A stretch of 64,000 nt of DNA from contig NZ_MTSE01000015.1 of assembly GCF_002154225.1 (NCBI RefSeq), forward strand, positions 61,947 through 125,946. The letters run 5' to 3'. Position 1 is the first letter of the stretch; the number at the start of each line of letters is the position of its first letter. A program made the translations under genes and the position numbers. Below the pieces are notes generated by a model. The model was not told the origin of the DNA. It saw only the letters and a program-made list of their open reading frames with translations, and ran no database searches. This document shows positions 44,766-53,577 of the stretch, in pieces. Source of the stretch: Hymenobacter crusticola (GTDB taxonomy: Bacteria > Bacteroidota > Bacteroidia > Cytophagales > Hymenobacteraceae).

Positions 44766-45440
44766 ATGAATACTTCCTTATCGCTTGTTACAACGTTGTT
44801 TGCTACAACGTTGAGCCTATCTGCTCTAGCACAAACAGCTGCTCCTGAGAGCCAAACCACAGTACCCTTGGCTTCGACTCGTAAAACGCTCATCAAGCTA
44901 GGGCTAGGTGTTGTAGGTAGAGGCTACGCTTTCAACGGCTTCAATGATCGTTTTTATGTGCCACTTAGTCTCGAGTTAGAGCACCAGCTGAACGAGAGGT
45001 TTTCAGTGTATGGTGGTGTGAATGGCAGCTTTCGAGTGACAAGTAACCAGGACTATTATACCCCATTTGTCAACCGGGTAGTTGGGCTGCTCGGTGGCCG
45101 TTACTACTACAATCAGCAGAGACGAGTACAAGAAGGCAAAGCGGCAGGACCTTTTGTTGGCAACTATTTGGCCTTACAAGCTAGCTCCGACTTCGTACCC
45201 TATTCTTTACCCTATTCCTACCAAAAGTCTAATCTCCGTTATAGTTACTCCACTCTTTCTGCTCTGTGGGGTATGCAACGTCGACTAGGCCGTTTTTTAC
45301 TCTACGATGTGAATGCTGGCTTGGGAGTCTCCAATCCTTCCTCCTTCAATGGCTTCGATTCTGTGAACGGGGGGCCTTCATACAAGCGCAAACCTAAGCT
45401 TCGCCCGGAGCTAAATGTACGCTTCAGCTTGGTGCACTAG
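44766..45440 (+). CDS. Outer-membrane beta-barrel protein, paralogue 3 of 3
   Basis: A 224-residue third copy: signal peptide SLVTTLFATTLSLSALAQ, STRKTLIKLGLGVVGRGYAF, LLGGRYYYNQQRR, GPFVGNYLALQASSDFVPY, SALWGMQRRLGRFLLYDV and a C-terminal ELNVRFSLVH. The 139-base gap before it may hold its own promoter. Its base composition looks AT-richer than copy 2. It is convergent with the DUF72 gene, whose stop is six bases away. Confidence 0.8.
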   Translation: MNTSLSLVTTLFATTLSLSALAQTAAPESQTTVPLASTRKTLIKLGLGVVGRGYAFNGFNDRFYVPLSLELEHQLNERFSVYGGVNGSFRVTSNQDYYTPFVNRVVGLLGGRYYYNQQRRVQEGKAAGPFVGNYLALQASSDFVPYSLPYSYQKSNLRYSYSTLSALWGMQRRLGRFLLYDVNAGLGVSNPSSFNGFDSVNGGPSYKRKPKLRPELNVRFSLVH

Positions 45441-45446
45441 CAATTG

Positions 45447-46358
45447 TTAAAATAGGCTTCCTTGTACCGGCTGCGGAATGATGCGCGGCGGAGCTACGTT
45501 CAGCCCCGTCCGCGCATTAAGTTTTTCCAGGAAGTATTGTGTCCAGAGGGGCGAGTGCATAATATCTTTTTGGTGCACAAAGAAGTACGCGGTTTGTAAG
45601 CCCGCCCCTAGCCAGGCAGCTAGGCGCTCGGCCCACGCGTCGGCGCGGGCATAGTCGCTGGGGATTAGGCCGTGCCCGTTGAAGCGGATGAAGGCGACGG
45701 GCGTGGTCAGGCGCATGTGCATCACGTCGCGGCGCCCCGCCACGTCGCTAATAACGAGCGTTTTGCCCAAGGCTTCGAGCATGGCAAACACCGACTCGCG
45801 CAAACCAGGGTCAGAGAACCAAGCGGGGTGGCGTAGCTCGACGGCCAGCGGTACGTAGTCGGGAAAGTCGAGCAGGTAGCGCTCCAAACGGGGCAGGTGC
45901 TCAGGACCGAAAGTGGGCGGTAATTGCAGGAACGTCCACCCAAGCCGGTCGTCTAGGCCGCTGATGGCGCGACAGAAGGTAGTCGTGAGGTCGTCGGCGT
46001 TGTACAGCTCCCGGTCGTGGCTGATGCTTTGCGGGAGCTTGGGGCAGAACTGGAACCCCGCAGGCGTAGCATCGCGCCACTTGCGCACGGTGGGCGCGTC
46101 GGGGATGCGGTAGTGCGTGGTATTTAGCTCGATGCTGTTGAATTGCCGGGCGTAGTGATGTAGGTAATCCGTGTCCTTGATACCGGCCGGAAAGTAAGAA
46201 CCTAGCCACGCTTTGTTCGTCCAGATGGGACAGCCCACAAATACGCGGGGCGTCTGCTCCACGGCTTGGGCGCGGGCCAGCACGGCGGCCGTTTCGGGGT
46301 GGTCGGGGGGCAAACGAAAGTCGACGTAGCGGAGGTCGGAAAGGCGGCCAAAATCCAT
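45447..46358 (-). CDS. DUF72 (YecE-like) protein
   Basis: A 303-residue cytoplasmic protein of the DUF72 family, a TIM-barrel fold of unknown biochemical role. It shows FVGCPIWTNKAWLGSYFPAG, LHHYARQFNSIELNTTHYRIP, FCPKLPQSISHDREL, GWTFLQLPPTFGPEHL, LAVELRHPAWF, FIRFNGHG and TAYFFVHQKDIMHSPL, all typical. A basic patch and conserved Glu/His suggest a ligand-binding or isomerase-like pocket, but nothing is proven. The gene stands alone, convergent with the barrel-protein cluster. Confidence 0.9.
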   Translation of the reverse strand: MDFGRLSDLRYVDFRLPPDHPETAAVLARAQAVEQTPRVFVGCPIWTNKAWLGSYFPAGIKDTDYLHHYARQFNSIELNTTHYRIPDAPTVRKWRDATPAGFQFCPKLPQSISHDRELYNADDLTTTFCRAISGLDDRLGWTFLQLPPTFGPEHLPRLERYLLDFPDYVPLAVELRHPAWFSDPGLRESVFAMLEALGKTLVISDVAGRRDVMHMRLTTPVAFIRFNGHGLIPSDYARADAWAERLAAWLGAGLQTAYFFVHQKDIMHSPLWTQYFLEKLNARTGLNVAPPRIIPQPVQGSLF

Positions 46359-46705
46359 GGAGCAAAGTACGGCAAAACGCTTCGGTACGCGACCCTTACT
46401 TCATAGCAAATTTCCAAGACTTTTGCAACCTAGCTTTAGGCCCTACACAGAGGCCAGCCCCAAATTTTTTTCGGCAGCTGATAGTCTTATTTAACACGAC
46501 TGTTTGCGAACTCCCTCTATAGTGCAAAACCCAGCTTAACTAAACACAATCGCAGATTTTGAGGGAATCGAGCAAATAACTTAAATGCAAATTTTCTTTG
46601 AAAAGGATAATTGGCATGGTTTCGGGGCAGGGCTTGCGCACGGCCAAACCTGGTCGGTTCTAGAAAGCCCTTCTAGTTTTGTCCCGTTCACCAATTATTG
46701 ACAGA
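46359..46705. other. Intergenic region upstream of rlpA
   Basis: A 347-base, AT-rich gap between two divergent genes. It should contain both promoters. I see no coding frame, palindrome or RNA-like structure in it. Confidence 0.5.
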
Positions 46706-47536
46706 ATGACGTTGCGTATTCGACTGCACTCTTTCGGCTTGCTGCTAGCTTTCTCTTTTTTCCTGTTTGTTTTCGGTTTGCAGGTGGCTTGCGCTGCCTC
46801 AGGAGAGGATGAAAATACTAGCGCTGCCAAGGCAGCCGTAATCCGTGGCCGCGCCTCTTGGTACGGCCGCGAACACCAAGGTCAGGCTACCAGCAGTGGC
46901 GAACGGTTCAACCGTTTTAAGTACACTTGCGCTCACCGTAGCCTACCTTTCGGCACCCGCTTACGAGTTACAAATCCCGATAACGGCAAATCCGTGGTGG
47001 TGCGCGTCACCGACCGCGGCCCCTTTCGCCACCAACGCGTGCTCGACCTCTCTGAAGTAGCCGCCCGCCCTTTGTCTATCGTGCAAAATGGTACGGCTGA
47101 CGTCGTGGCCGAAGTGGTAGCCGAAACTACCCCTCTAGGTCCCACCGATGCTCCCGCCGATCTGGAGGCTTTGCTCGATGCTACGGATACCACCCAAACG
47201 CTAGCGGTAACCCCCGTGGAAGTAGCAGTGCCCGAAGTTGCCCCAGCCGTAGCTACTAAGCTAGCTTTTGTGGTGCAAGCCGGTACTTTCTCTGACGCGA
47301 ACAACGCTCAGAGCCAGCTAGCCAAAATTCAGAAGATCAACGCGCAGCTGCCCACTTCAGTGGAAGCTGAAACGACAGCCGCTAAAGCCCTGAATCGCGT
47401 ATTGGTAGGTCAATTTGCCACCTGGAGCGATGCCGAGAAAGCGCGTCGCCAGCTCAAGCAACACGGTATCAACGGCCTCGTGCGCCGCGTACCTGTAGCT
47501 ACTACGGCAGCTTCTGAGCAAGTAGCCGTTAAGTAA
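46706..47536 (+). CDS. rlpA: RlpA-like septal-ring lytic transglycosylase with SPOR domain
   Basis: About 276 residues from ATG 46706. An N-terminal signal/anchor (LLLAFSFFLFVFGLQVACA) is followed by the double-psi beta-barrel of RlpA (about 55-140: RASWYGREHQGQATSSGERF, CAHRSLPFGTRLRVTNPDNG, VRVTDRGPFRHQRVLDLS). An Ala/Val/Thr-rich linker leads to a C-terminal SPOR domain (FVVQAGTFSDANNAQSQL, RVLVGQFATWSDAEKARRQL), which binds denuded peptidoglycan at the septum. RlpA of Pseudomonas cleaves such glycans. The VACA may be a lipobox. A terminator follows. Confidence 0.92.
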   Translation: MTLRIRLHSFGLLLAFSFFLFVFGLQVACAASGEDENTSAAKAAVIRGRASWYGREHQGQATSSGERFNRFKYTCAHRSLPFGTRLRVTNPDNGKSVVVRVTDRGPFRHQRVLDLSEVAARPLSIVQNGTADVVAEVVAETTPLGPTDAPADLEALLDATDTTQTLAVTPVEVAVPEVAPAVATKLAFVVQAGTFSDANNAQSQLAKIQKINAQLPTSVEAETTAAKALNRVLVGQFATWSDAEKARRQLKQHGINGLVRRVPVATTAASEQVAVK

Positions 47537-47562
47537 GCACCGTTACTTCTCCTCTCTCCTTG

Positions 47563-47597
47563 CCAGGCTCCGGTTATGAAACCGGGGCCTGGTGCTT
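47563..47597 (+). terminator. Terminator of rlpA
   Basis: CCAGGCTCCGGTT pairs with AACCGGGGCCTGG (one mismatch) around ATGA, followed by TGCTTTTT. Confidence 0.8.
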
Positions 47598-47818
47598 TTT
47601 AAGCGAGTGGCAGACCATCGGTTGTGCCGTAAGAGAACCTATTATTACGTTATACTACTGGCCTGTTCAGCCAGCTCCTCTTATTGGCCAATGGATGCCA
47701 TATAGCGGGTAGTGGTAACTGCAACCGACAGGCTTACCATTGCACCTTCCGCACGCGAGATGACGTCCTTGTTGGAGCAGCCTATGTTTATTAAAAGCTA
47801 GGTTGTTACTTGCCACCT

Positions 47819-50257
47819 ATGATACGTTGGCTCAAGGCAATCCTGGCTTTACTTGTAACGGTGGCGCTGACGTGGGCGCTGAACACCCGCTTTGGTTCCG
47901 TGCCGCCGTTCGGCAAGTTCCTGAGCCCGTTCCGAGGCTTTTGGCGCAACGGTGAGACGGCGGCCGACTTTCCGAAGCAGCAAACCCTCACGCTACCCGG
48001 CTTGCAGCAGCCTGTGCAAGTGCGCTTCGACGACCAACGCGTGCCGCACATCTTTGCCCAAAACGACCACGACCTGTACTACGCTCAAGGCTACCTCACG
48101 GCCCGCGACCGACTCTGGGAAATGGACTTCGTTACGCATGTAGCGGCGGGGCGCTTGTCCGAAATTGTGGGCAAAGACCGGCTGGAGACGGACCGTTTCT
48201 TCCGGCGCATGGGCATGGTGTACGGCGCCCGCAAGTCGCTGGACGCGGCCATGGCCGACCCCACCGTCCGCACCGTGCTGACGTCGTACTCCGATGGTAT
48301 TAATGCCTACATCAACTCTCTCACGCCGAGTACTTACCCTTTCGAGTACAAGCTGCTCGATTATGCGCCGGAGCCGTGGGAGCCGCTGAAGTGCGCGCTC
48401 ATTCTGAAGTACATGGCCTTCGACCTCACGGGCCGCTCCGACGATTTGCGCCTAAGCAACGCCCTAGGTAAGTATGGCCGCGAGGTGGTGCGCGACTTGT
48501 TCCCCGACTACCCGCTACGCGAAGACCCCGTGATTCCAGAAGGCACGCCGCTCGATTTTAAGCCCGTGCCGGTACCCGCCGCGCCTGCTGGATTCGAGGC
48601 CGACTACTCGCCCTTGGTGCCGCAGAACCAGCCCGACCCGGAGCTAGGTTCCAACAACTTTGCTGTGAGCGGGAGTAAGTCGGCCACTGGGTTTCCCATC
48701 CTCGCCAACGACCCGCACTTGCAGCTCAACTTGCCGAGCATCTGGTACCAAGCGCAGCTGGCCGCGCCGGGCGTGAACGTGTGCGGCGTTTCTATTCCGG
48801 GGGTGCCGTTCATCATTATTGGGTTTAATGAGCAAGTAGCCTGGGGCGTGACCAACACTTACGCCGACGTGCTCGATTGGTACCAACTGAAGTTCAAGGA
48901 CAACACGCGCCGCGAGTACTGGCACGATGGCCGCTGGAAGCCAGTGCGCCGCGTGGTGGAGCGCATCAAGGTGCGCGGCCAGCCCGACCGCCTCGACACG
49001 GTGCTGTATACCCACCACGGCCCCATTGTGTACGACCGGCAGGAAAAGCCCTTTCTGCCGCAGACGCCCATTCTGCACGCCATGCGCTGGGTGGCGCACG
49101 ATGCCGCTAACGAATTTCTGACCTTTTACCGCCTCAACCGCACCCGCAATTACCAAGATTACACCGCGGCTCTTGCCACGTACGGCGCCCCAGCCCAGAA
49201 CTTCATCTTCGCGGATAGCCAACAGGATATTGCCATTTGGCCCAACGGCTTGCTGCCGCTGAAGTGGAAAGAGCAGGGCAAGTTTGTGCTGGATGGCACC
49301 AACCCCGCCTACGACTGGCAGGGCTGGATTCCGTCGGCGCAAAACCCGCACGTGAAAAATCCGCCGCGGGGCTTTGTGTCGTCGGCCAACCAGTTCTCGG
49401 CTAACCCCAAGGACTACCCGTATTATCTCAACTGGAACTATGGCGACTACGAGCGGGGGCACCGCATCAACGAGCGCCTGGCCCACATGAACCACGTCAC
49501 GCCCGACAGCCTACGCGTGCTACAGAACGATAACCTAGGGTTGAATGCCCAACTTATGCTGCCTAGGTTGCTGGCGCTAGTGCAGCCTACGCAGCTGTCG
49601 GCGGCCCAGCAGCAAGCTTACCAAGAGCTAGGTCGCTGGAACTACTTCTACGACGCGCATGCCACCGGCCCCACGATGTTCGAGCTGTGGTACACCAATT
49701 TAGTGAAGCGCATTTGGGATGATGACTTCGGCAAGGCTACTGGTTTGGAAATGCGCTTTCCGACCCGCGACCGGACCAACACCCTCATCCTGCAAGAGCC
49801 TAACTCCCGCTGGATCGACGATACCCGCACGCCGGCCAAGGAAACGTTGACTGAGCTAGCCCGCAAGTCGTTTCAGTTTGCCACCGATTCACTCACGCGC
49901 AAGTTTGGGCCGCTCGGTCCGAAGTGGGCCTGGGCCAACCAGAAAAGCACCGACATTCTGCACCTAGCCCAACTCCCCGGCTTCGGCCACATGGACCTCG
50001 ACGTGGGCGGCGGCACCGGCATCGTGAATGCTACTTCCGAGCGCAACGGCCCGTCGTGGCGCATGGTGGTGGCCCTAGGTCCGCAGGTGCAGGCGTATGG
50101 CCTGTTTCCCGGCGGCGAGTCCGGCAACCCCGGCTCGCCCTTCTACGACGACATGATCGAGCCCTGGAGCAAAGGCCAACTGCACCCCTTAGTGTTCTTG
50201 CGCAGCCCCGACGAAAAGAACCCGCGGGTGAAAGCCGCGTGGGAGTTAACGCGCTAA
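47819..50257 (+). CDS. Penicillin-acylase-family N-terminal nucleophile hydrolase
   Basis: An 812-residue penicillin acylase (S45) family protein. An N-terminal membrane or signal segment (LKAILALLVTVALTWALN) precedes the alpha chain (VRFDDQRVPHIFAQNDHDLYYAQGYLTARDRLWEMD). Self-processing is expected at LGSNNFAVSGSKS, where the Ser becomes the N-terminal nucleophile of the beta chain. ILANDPHLQLNLPSIWY and MHMDLDVGG-like GFGHMDLDVGGGTG follow. Natural substrates of such enzymes include N-acyl-homoserine lactones and phenylacetyl amides; which applies here is unknown. It acts in the periplasm. ATG 47819 is preferred over a TTG at 47810. Confidence 0.92.
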   Translation: MIRWLKAILALLVTVALTWALNTRFGSVPPFGKFLSPFRGFWRNGETAADFPKQQTLTLPGLQQPVQVRFDDQRVPHIFAQNDHDLYYAQGYLTARDRLWEMDFVTHVAAGRLSEIVGKDRLETDRFFRRMGMVYGARKSLDAAMADPTVRTVLTSYSDGINAYINSLTPSTYPFEYKLLDYAPEPWEPLKCALILKYMAFDLTGRSDDLRLSNALGKYGREVVRDLFPDYPLREDPVIPEGTPLDFKPVPVPAAPAGFEADYSPLVPQNQPDPELGSNNFAVSGSKSATGFPILANDPHLQLNLPSIWYQAQLAAPGVNVCGVSIPGVPFIIIGFNEQVAWGVTNTYADVLDWYQLKFKDNTRREYWHDGRWKPVRRVVERIKVRGQPDRLDTVLYTHHGPIVYDRQEKPFLPQTPILHAMRWVAHDAANEFLTFYRLNRTRNYQDYTAALATYGAPAQNFIFADSQQDIAIWPNGLLPLKWKEQGKFVLDGTNPAYDWQGWIPSAQNPHVKNPPRGFVSSANQFSANPKDYPYYLNWNYGDYERGHRINERLAHMNHVTPDSLRVLQNDNLGLNAQLMLPRLLALVQPTQLSAAQQQAYQELGRWNYFYDAHATGPTMFELWYTNLVKRIWDDDFGKATGLEMRFPTRDRTNTLILQEPNSRWIDDTRTPAKETLTELARKSFQFATDSLTRKFGPLGPKWAWANQKSTDILHLAQLPGFGHMDLDVGGGTGIVNATSERNGPSWRMVVALGPQVQAYGLFPGGESGNPGSPFYDDMIEPWSKGQLHPLVFLRSPDEKNPRVKAAWELTR

Positions 50258-50284
50258 AGCACCCTAGGCTTCTACTTCGCTCCC

Positions 50285-50746
50285 ATGCCGTACTACCTAG
50301 CTTGTTGCCTTTCGTTGCTGCCCTTTACTGTTGTAGCCCAGCGTGGTACGTCGGCCAAAGCGACTGGTCAGAAGCCCGTGGTGTATGCCTGGGTACAGCA
50401 TATGCCTACTTACCCAAAGGGCGGCAAACGCGGCGCGCTTCTCTACCTAGCTCAGCACGTACGGCTGCCGGAAGAAGTGAAAACAGGCCGAGTTGACGGC
50501 TTGGTTTTCGTAGAATTTGTGGTGAGTGAAAAGGGCCAGGTTCAGGCGCCTAGGGTTCAAAAAGGACTTTCCCCCGCCACTAACGCCGAAGCTTTACGCG
50601 TCATCCAAAGCTTGCCCAACTGGCTACCCGGTCGTGAAAAGGAGGTGCCGGTGGCAGTGTCCATGACACTGCCAGTCACCTTTAGCCGAGAGCCTTACAA
50701 GCTTCCGAAGAATGTGGAAGATTTGTCTGGCATTCCCGAACAGTGA
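50285..50746 (+). CDS. Free periplasmic TonB C-terminal-domain protein
   Basis: A 153-residue protein consisting of a signal peptide (YLACCLSLLPFTVVAQ) and a TonB C-terminal domain (HMPTYPKGGKRGALLYLAQHV, GLVFVEFVVSEKGQVQAPRVQKGL, AEALRVIQSLPNWLPGREK, VAVSMTLPVTF). There is no membrane anchor or Pro-rich spacer, so it cannot act as a normal energy transducer. Free domains like this are common in Bacteroidota and may bind receptors or peptidoglycan. It starts 27 bases after the penicillin acylase stop and overlaps the next gene. Confidence 0.85.
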   Translation: MPYYLACCLSLLPFTVVAQRGTSAKATGQKPVVYAWVQHMPTYPKGGKRGALLYLAQHVRLPEEVKTGRVDGLVFVEFVVSEKGQVQAPRVQKGLSPATNAEALRVIQSLPNWLPGREKEVPVAVSMTLPVTFSREPYKLPKNVEDLSGIPEQ

Positions 50747-51141
50747 GGAATAACTTTTATCTACCTATGCTTCTCTTTCTTCTGATCTTAGTACTTGCCG
50801 CAATAGCGCAGTTATTCCTCCCTTGGTGGATTGTGGCCCCTATCTCGTTTCTCCTAGCTGCCGGGCTAGGGCGCACGGGCGGGCGCAGCTTTTGGGCTGG
50901 GTTTGCGGGTGTGGGCCTAGGTTGGGCCGTGGCGGCGGCATGGCTGACTAGTGGCAACAACGGTTTGCTGGCCCACCGCGTAGCTCAATTGCTCCCGCTT
51001 GGTGGCAGTAGCTGGGCCTTGGTACTACTCACGGCCGTCGTGGGCGGATTGCTTGGGGGCATGGCGGCGCTGGCGGGCTGCTGGTTTCGGCAGGCGTTTC
51101 AAAACACTGCTAGCCAGACCGGAAGAGGTACCCTCAGCTAA
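50743..51141 (+). CDS. Small membrane protein of unknown function
   Basis: A 132-residue inner-membrane protein with about four helices (LLFLLILVLAAIAQLFLPWW, APISFLLAAGLG, FWAGFAGVGLGWAVAAAWLT, WALVLLTAVVGGLLGGMAAL). The GTG at 50743 overlaps the stop of the TonB-domain gene in a GTGA arrangement, which suggests translational coupling; ATG 50767 is the alternative start. I do not recognise the family. Confidence 0.7.
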   Translation: MRNNFYLPMLLFLLILVLAAIAQLFLPWWIVAPISFLLAAGLGRTGGRSFWAGFAGVGLGWAVAAAWLTSGNNGLLAHRVAQLLPLGGSSWALVLLTAVVGGLLGGMAALAGCWFRQAFQNTASQTGRGTLS

Positions 51142-51352
51142 CCTTGCTCCCTAGGCAGGCATAGCAACTAACCATTTTTCTGAAGCAAGTAGGCCACAGG
51201 TTACCTAGGGTACTGCTGCTGCTCAGCGAAATGCCACAATCCTTTCCGTGTCTGGCGAAACAGCCGCTGCTGGCTGGCGTACGCTAACACAGGTTGTGGC
51301 GGCAACGCCTGCACGACCTAGCTTCCTTCCCACCATCCTAACTTTTGCGATT

Positions 51353-51637
51353 ATGTCGAAGCAATCTGGAAAACGCAGCCAACACGACCCCAACGCTGGG
51401 CCAAATGCCAATAGCGAGAAAATCAGCAATCAGTCATCGGAGAAGGCACAACACGCCGGCTCTACGGACCACGACCGTTCCGTGCGGAGTGGCTTGTCGG
51501 GTCAGGCCAGCCAGCCGCACATCGCCACCGACGAAAACCTAAAGGATCAAGTAGCCGGCAACCTGGAAAGCGGCACGGGCATGACTACCCCCACCGACGA
51601 GGGCCAAGCCCCCCAAAGCGGCAGCCGGCATGGCTAG
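51353..51637 (+). CDS. Small hydrophilic, probably disordered protein
   Basis: A 94-residue protein rich in Ser, Gln, Asn, Asp and Gly (KQSGKRSQHDPNAGPNANSE, DHDRSVRSGLSGQASQPH) with no hydrophobic core or Cys. It looks intrinsically disordered, like small stress-related proteins. ATG 51353 begins the hydrophilic part; an in-frame GTG at 51248 would add an unrelated leader. No function can be assigned. A strong hairpin follows at 51728. Confidence 0.6.
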   Translation: MSKQSGKRSQHDPNAGPNANSEKISNQSSEKAQHAGSTDHDRSVRSGLSGQASQPHIATDENLKDQVAGNLESGTGMTTPTDEGQAPQSGSRHG

Positions 51638-51727
51638 CTCATTGCTTTCCACAACAGCTAGTTAACCTACGTAGTAGCGAAGCATTCCTTAGCCTCAACA
51701 GCATCTCGACGCGCCAACGTCTTTCGA

Positions 51728-51773
51728 ATCACTAAAAAAGCCCGCTCCATATGGAGTGGGCTTTTTTAGTGAT
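51728..51773. terminator. Strong bidirectional terminator
   Basis: A 46-base near-perfect palindrome: ATCACTAAAAAAGCCCGCTC pairs with GAGTGGGCTTTTTTAGTGAT, with a central CATATG. It carries A- and T-runs on both strands and serves the convergent genes on either side. Confidence 0.9.
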
Positions 51774-51791
51774 TCCTTACTCGACAACAGA

Positions 51792-53093
51792 TTACTTCAA
51801 CTCCGTATTATACTGCGAGATGAAAGCGTAAGCAGCCAGCGTGTAGGTAGCGACCGAGGTGAAATGGTTGCCGCCTTGGATAGGACGGAGCTGCACCTGC
51901 TTTGCGCCGCGCGCCTGCATAGCGTTGTAGGCATCCTGCGAGTTAAAGTAGGGCACGTAATCGTCGGCGGTGCCGTGGAAGAGAGCGAGGGGCGCCGTGG
52001 GCTTCCAATCGTAGATGTCGTTGTCGCGGAAGGCAGCAAGCATCTGGGCATCCGTTTTTTGCAGGATGCTCGTTCGGAAGGCATCAGTGAAGAGTTGGCT
52101 AGGATAGTCGGGCACGTCGCCAAACACGTTGGCTTTCAACTGCTCCGCATATGGTGCTTTGAAGTAATAAGACAACGGCCGATTGATACCATACACACGA
52201 TTGTAGGTATCGAGCACCCACACGTACGTGCTCAGAAAGCTCAAAGGCTTATCGGACCCGAGGATATAGTCGGCGAAGGCCGACTTGTGGTACGCACCTG
52301 CGCCCGGCGCGCAGGCTGTTACGGCAAACTCATTTGCGTATTTTTCTTCCAGCAATTTGTGCAGCGCGAGCGTGGCGAAGCCTCCTTCCGAGTAGCCTAG
52401 CAGGAAGTTCTTTTTGCTCACTTGCACGTTTTCCTTGCCACAAAACGCATAAGCAGCCCGCAACATGTCTGCGGACGCCGAAGCTAGCGAGGCGGCGTGC
52501 TCATACGGGTGCGGATACGCTTTGGAAGCCCCATAGCCAATGTAGTCGGGCGCCGACACGATGTAGCCCGTGGAAGCCAGCACCGACACGGCCGACCACA
52601 CCTCGCTGTTGGAGTTATAGTGCGAAGGGGCCCGATCTTCATCGGCGGGACGGATGGTACCGTGCTGGTAGCTCAGTACGGCCAAAGGCTGCGGCGTGAC
52701 GGGCACCAGCAACGCCCCCGAGGCCGTGATGGTTTTGCCATCCGTATTGAGGGTGGTGTAGGTGAGCCGGTACGCTTTGATGGAATATTTCGTCAGAGTT
52801 CCTACCAACGGCACGTCCGATACGCGCCCCGCGAGGTCGGCGGGCGTGTACTCGCCGATGAGGGTGCTGCTGAGCAATTGGCCAGTTTGCGGAGCGGCCG
52901 GCGTTGGCGTAGTTACGGTAGGTTCCTCCGTAGGCTGGGCAGCATCTTTCGTGCAACTAAGCGCGGGTGCTACTAGCAGGGTAAGCCACAGCAACCAGGT
53001 TAGATGCCGCAGCGGGAAGTTGGACTTAGTGAAGAACAAAAGCGGGTGGTTTTTGAGTATTAAGCTGCCTACATAACACCACAAACCGGCCAA
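51792..53093 (-). CDS. Alpha/beta-hydrolase lipoprotein (secretory lipase/esterase type)
   Basis: About 430 residues. A hydrophobic leader (TWLLWLTLLVAPALSC) ends in a lipobox, then a Thr/Pro-rich linker. The alpha/beta-hydrolase core has LSYQHGTIRPADEDRAPSHY, the nucleophile elbow LLGYSEGGFAT, the acid in FHGTADDYVPYF and the His in IQGGNHFTS. This layout resembles fungal and bacterial secretory lipases and feruloyl-esterase-like enzymes. It should act in the periplasm or on the cell surface. The start is uncertain: the frame opens with TTG at 53093 and there is no ATG before the leader, so a downstream TTG may be used. Confidence 0.82.
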   Translation of the reverse strand: MAGLWCYVGSLILKNHPLLFFTKSNFPLRHLTWLLWLTLLVAPALSCTKDAAQPTEEPTVTTPTPAAPQTGQLLSSTLIGEYTPADLAGRVSDVPLVGTLTKYSIKAYRLTYTTLNTDGKTITASGALLVPVTPQPLAVLSYQHGTIRPADEDRAPSHYNSNSEVWSAVSVLASTGYIVSAPDYIGYGASKAYPHPYEHAASLASASADMLRAAYAFCGKENVQVSKKNFLLGYSEGGFATLALHKLLEEKYANEFAVTACAPGAGAYHKSAFADYILGSDKPLSFLSTYVWVLDTYNRVYGINRPLSYYFKAPYAEQLKANVFGDVPDYPSQLFTDAFRTSILQKTDAQMLAAFRDNDIYDWKPTAPLALFHGTADDYVPYFNSQDAYNAMQARGAKQVQLRPIQGGNHFTSVATYTLAAYAFISQYNTELK

Positions 53094-53577
53094 AAAATTT
53101 CTTTCCGCGCGCCTGAAAAGCTGATTAGAAGGAGAATACAGCTTTTTCTCCGATTCGGAATACTGCTTTTACTGACCTAGGTATGATAGTATTCGCGCAA
53201 GCCGTTTTGCGCTGTTCTTTTTGGGCATTGCGAGAAAGCTGAGTAGCCCCACCTTAGTCATAGACCAGCGAGGCAACACCCACCCTTGAGTGAGCGGTAC
53301 CACTCCGCGAGGGCTGGGATAGTGTTCCGGCGTTCGTGTCTACTAAGGGTGGCCCCTTACTAGGGCTCAACGCCTCTATGCCACCATTTGGATTATTTAA
53401 CAGAACCAGTGCCTTGCCTGAATACCTACTCACAGATCCTAGGTCTGTAGCTTAAGCTTTTCACTGCATTTGAAGTACAAAGCACTGAGCAGACACCCAT
53501 TGTCAAAATCTTATCTAAAGATTTAGTTGATTAACTAATAAATTAGTTATACCTTCATTTCCATCAAGTAAGTACTT
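53094..53577. other. Intergenic region upstream of blaI
   Basis: A 484-base gap between divergent genes with no coding frame, tRNA-like or riboswitch-like structure. Its right end holds the palindromic operator at 53523-53549. The rest shows nothing I can name. Confidence 0.5.
53523..53549. promoter_or_regulatory. Probable BlaI operator, two overlapping palindromes
   Basis: TTAGTT-4-AACTAA (53523-53538) overlaps TAACTAAT-2-ATTAGTTA (53532-53549), sharing the AACTAA half. The pair lies 29-55 bases before the BlaI ATG in an AT-rich promoter-like stretch. BlaI/MecI repressors bind such dyads as dimers, so two adjacent dimers are plausible and would give autoregulation. Confidence 0.65.

Noticed and set aside
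48644..49495. A 283-codon minus-strand frame inside the penicillin-acylase-family gene
   Set aside because: Antisense shadow of a well-conserved gene; its Val/His/Arg-rich composition is typical of such shadows.
53094..53500. Search for a tRNA or structured RNA in the gap before blaI
   Set aside because: No cloverleaf, T-loop motif or riboswitch-like core was found.
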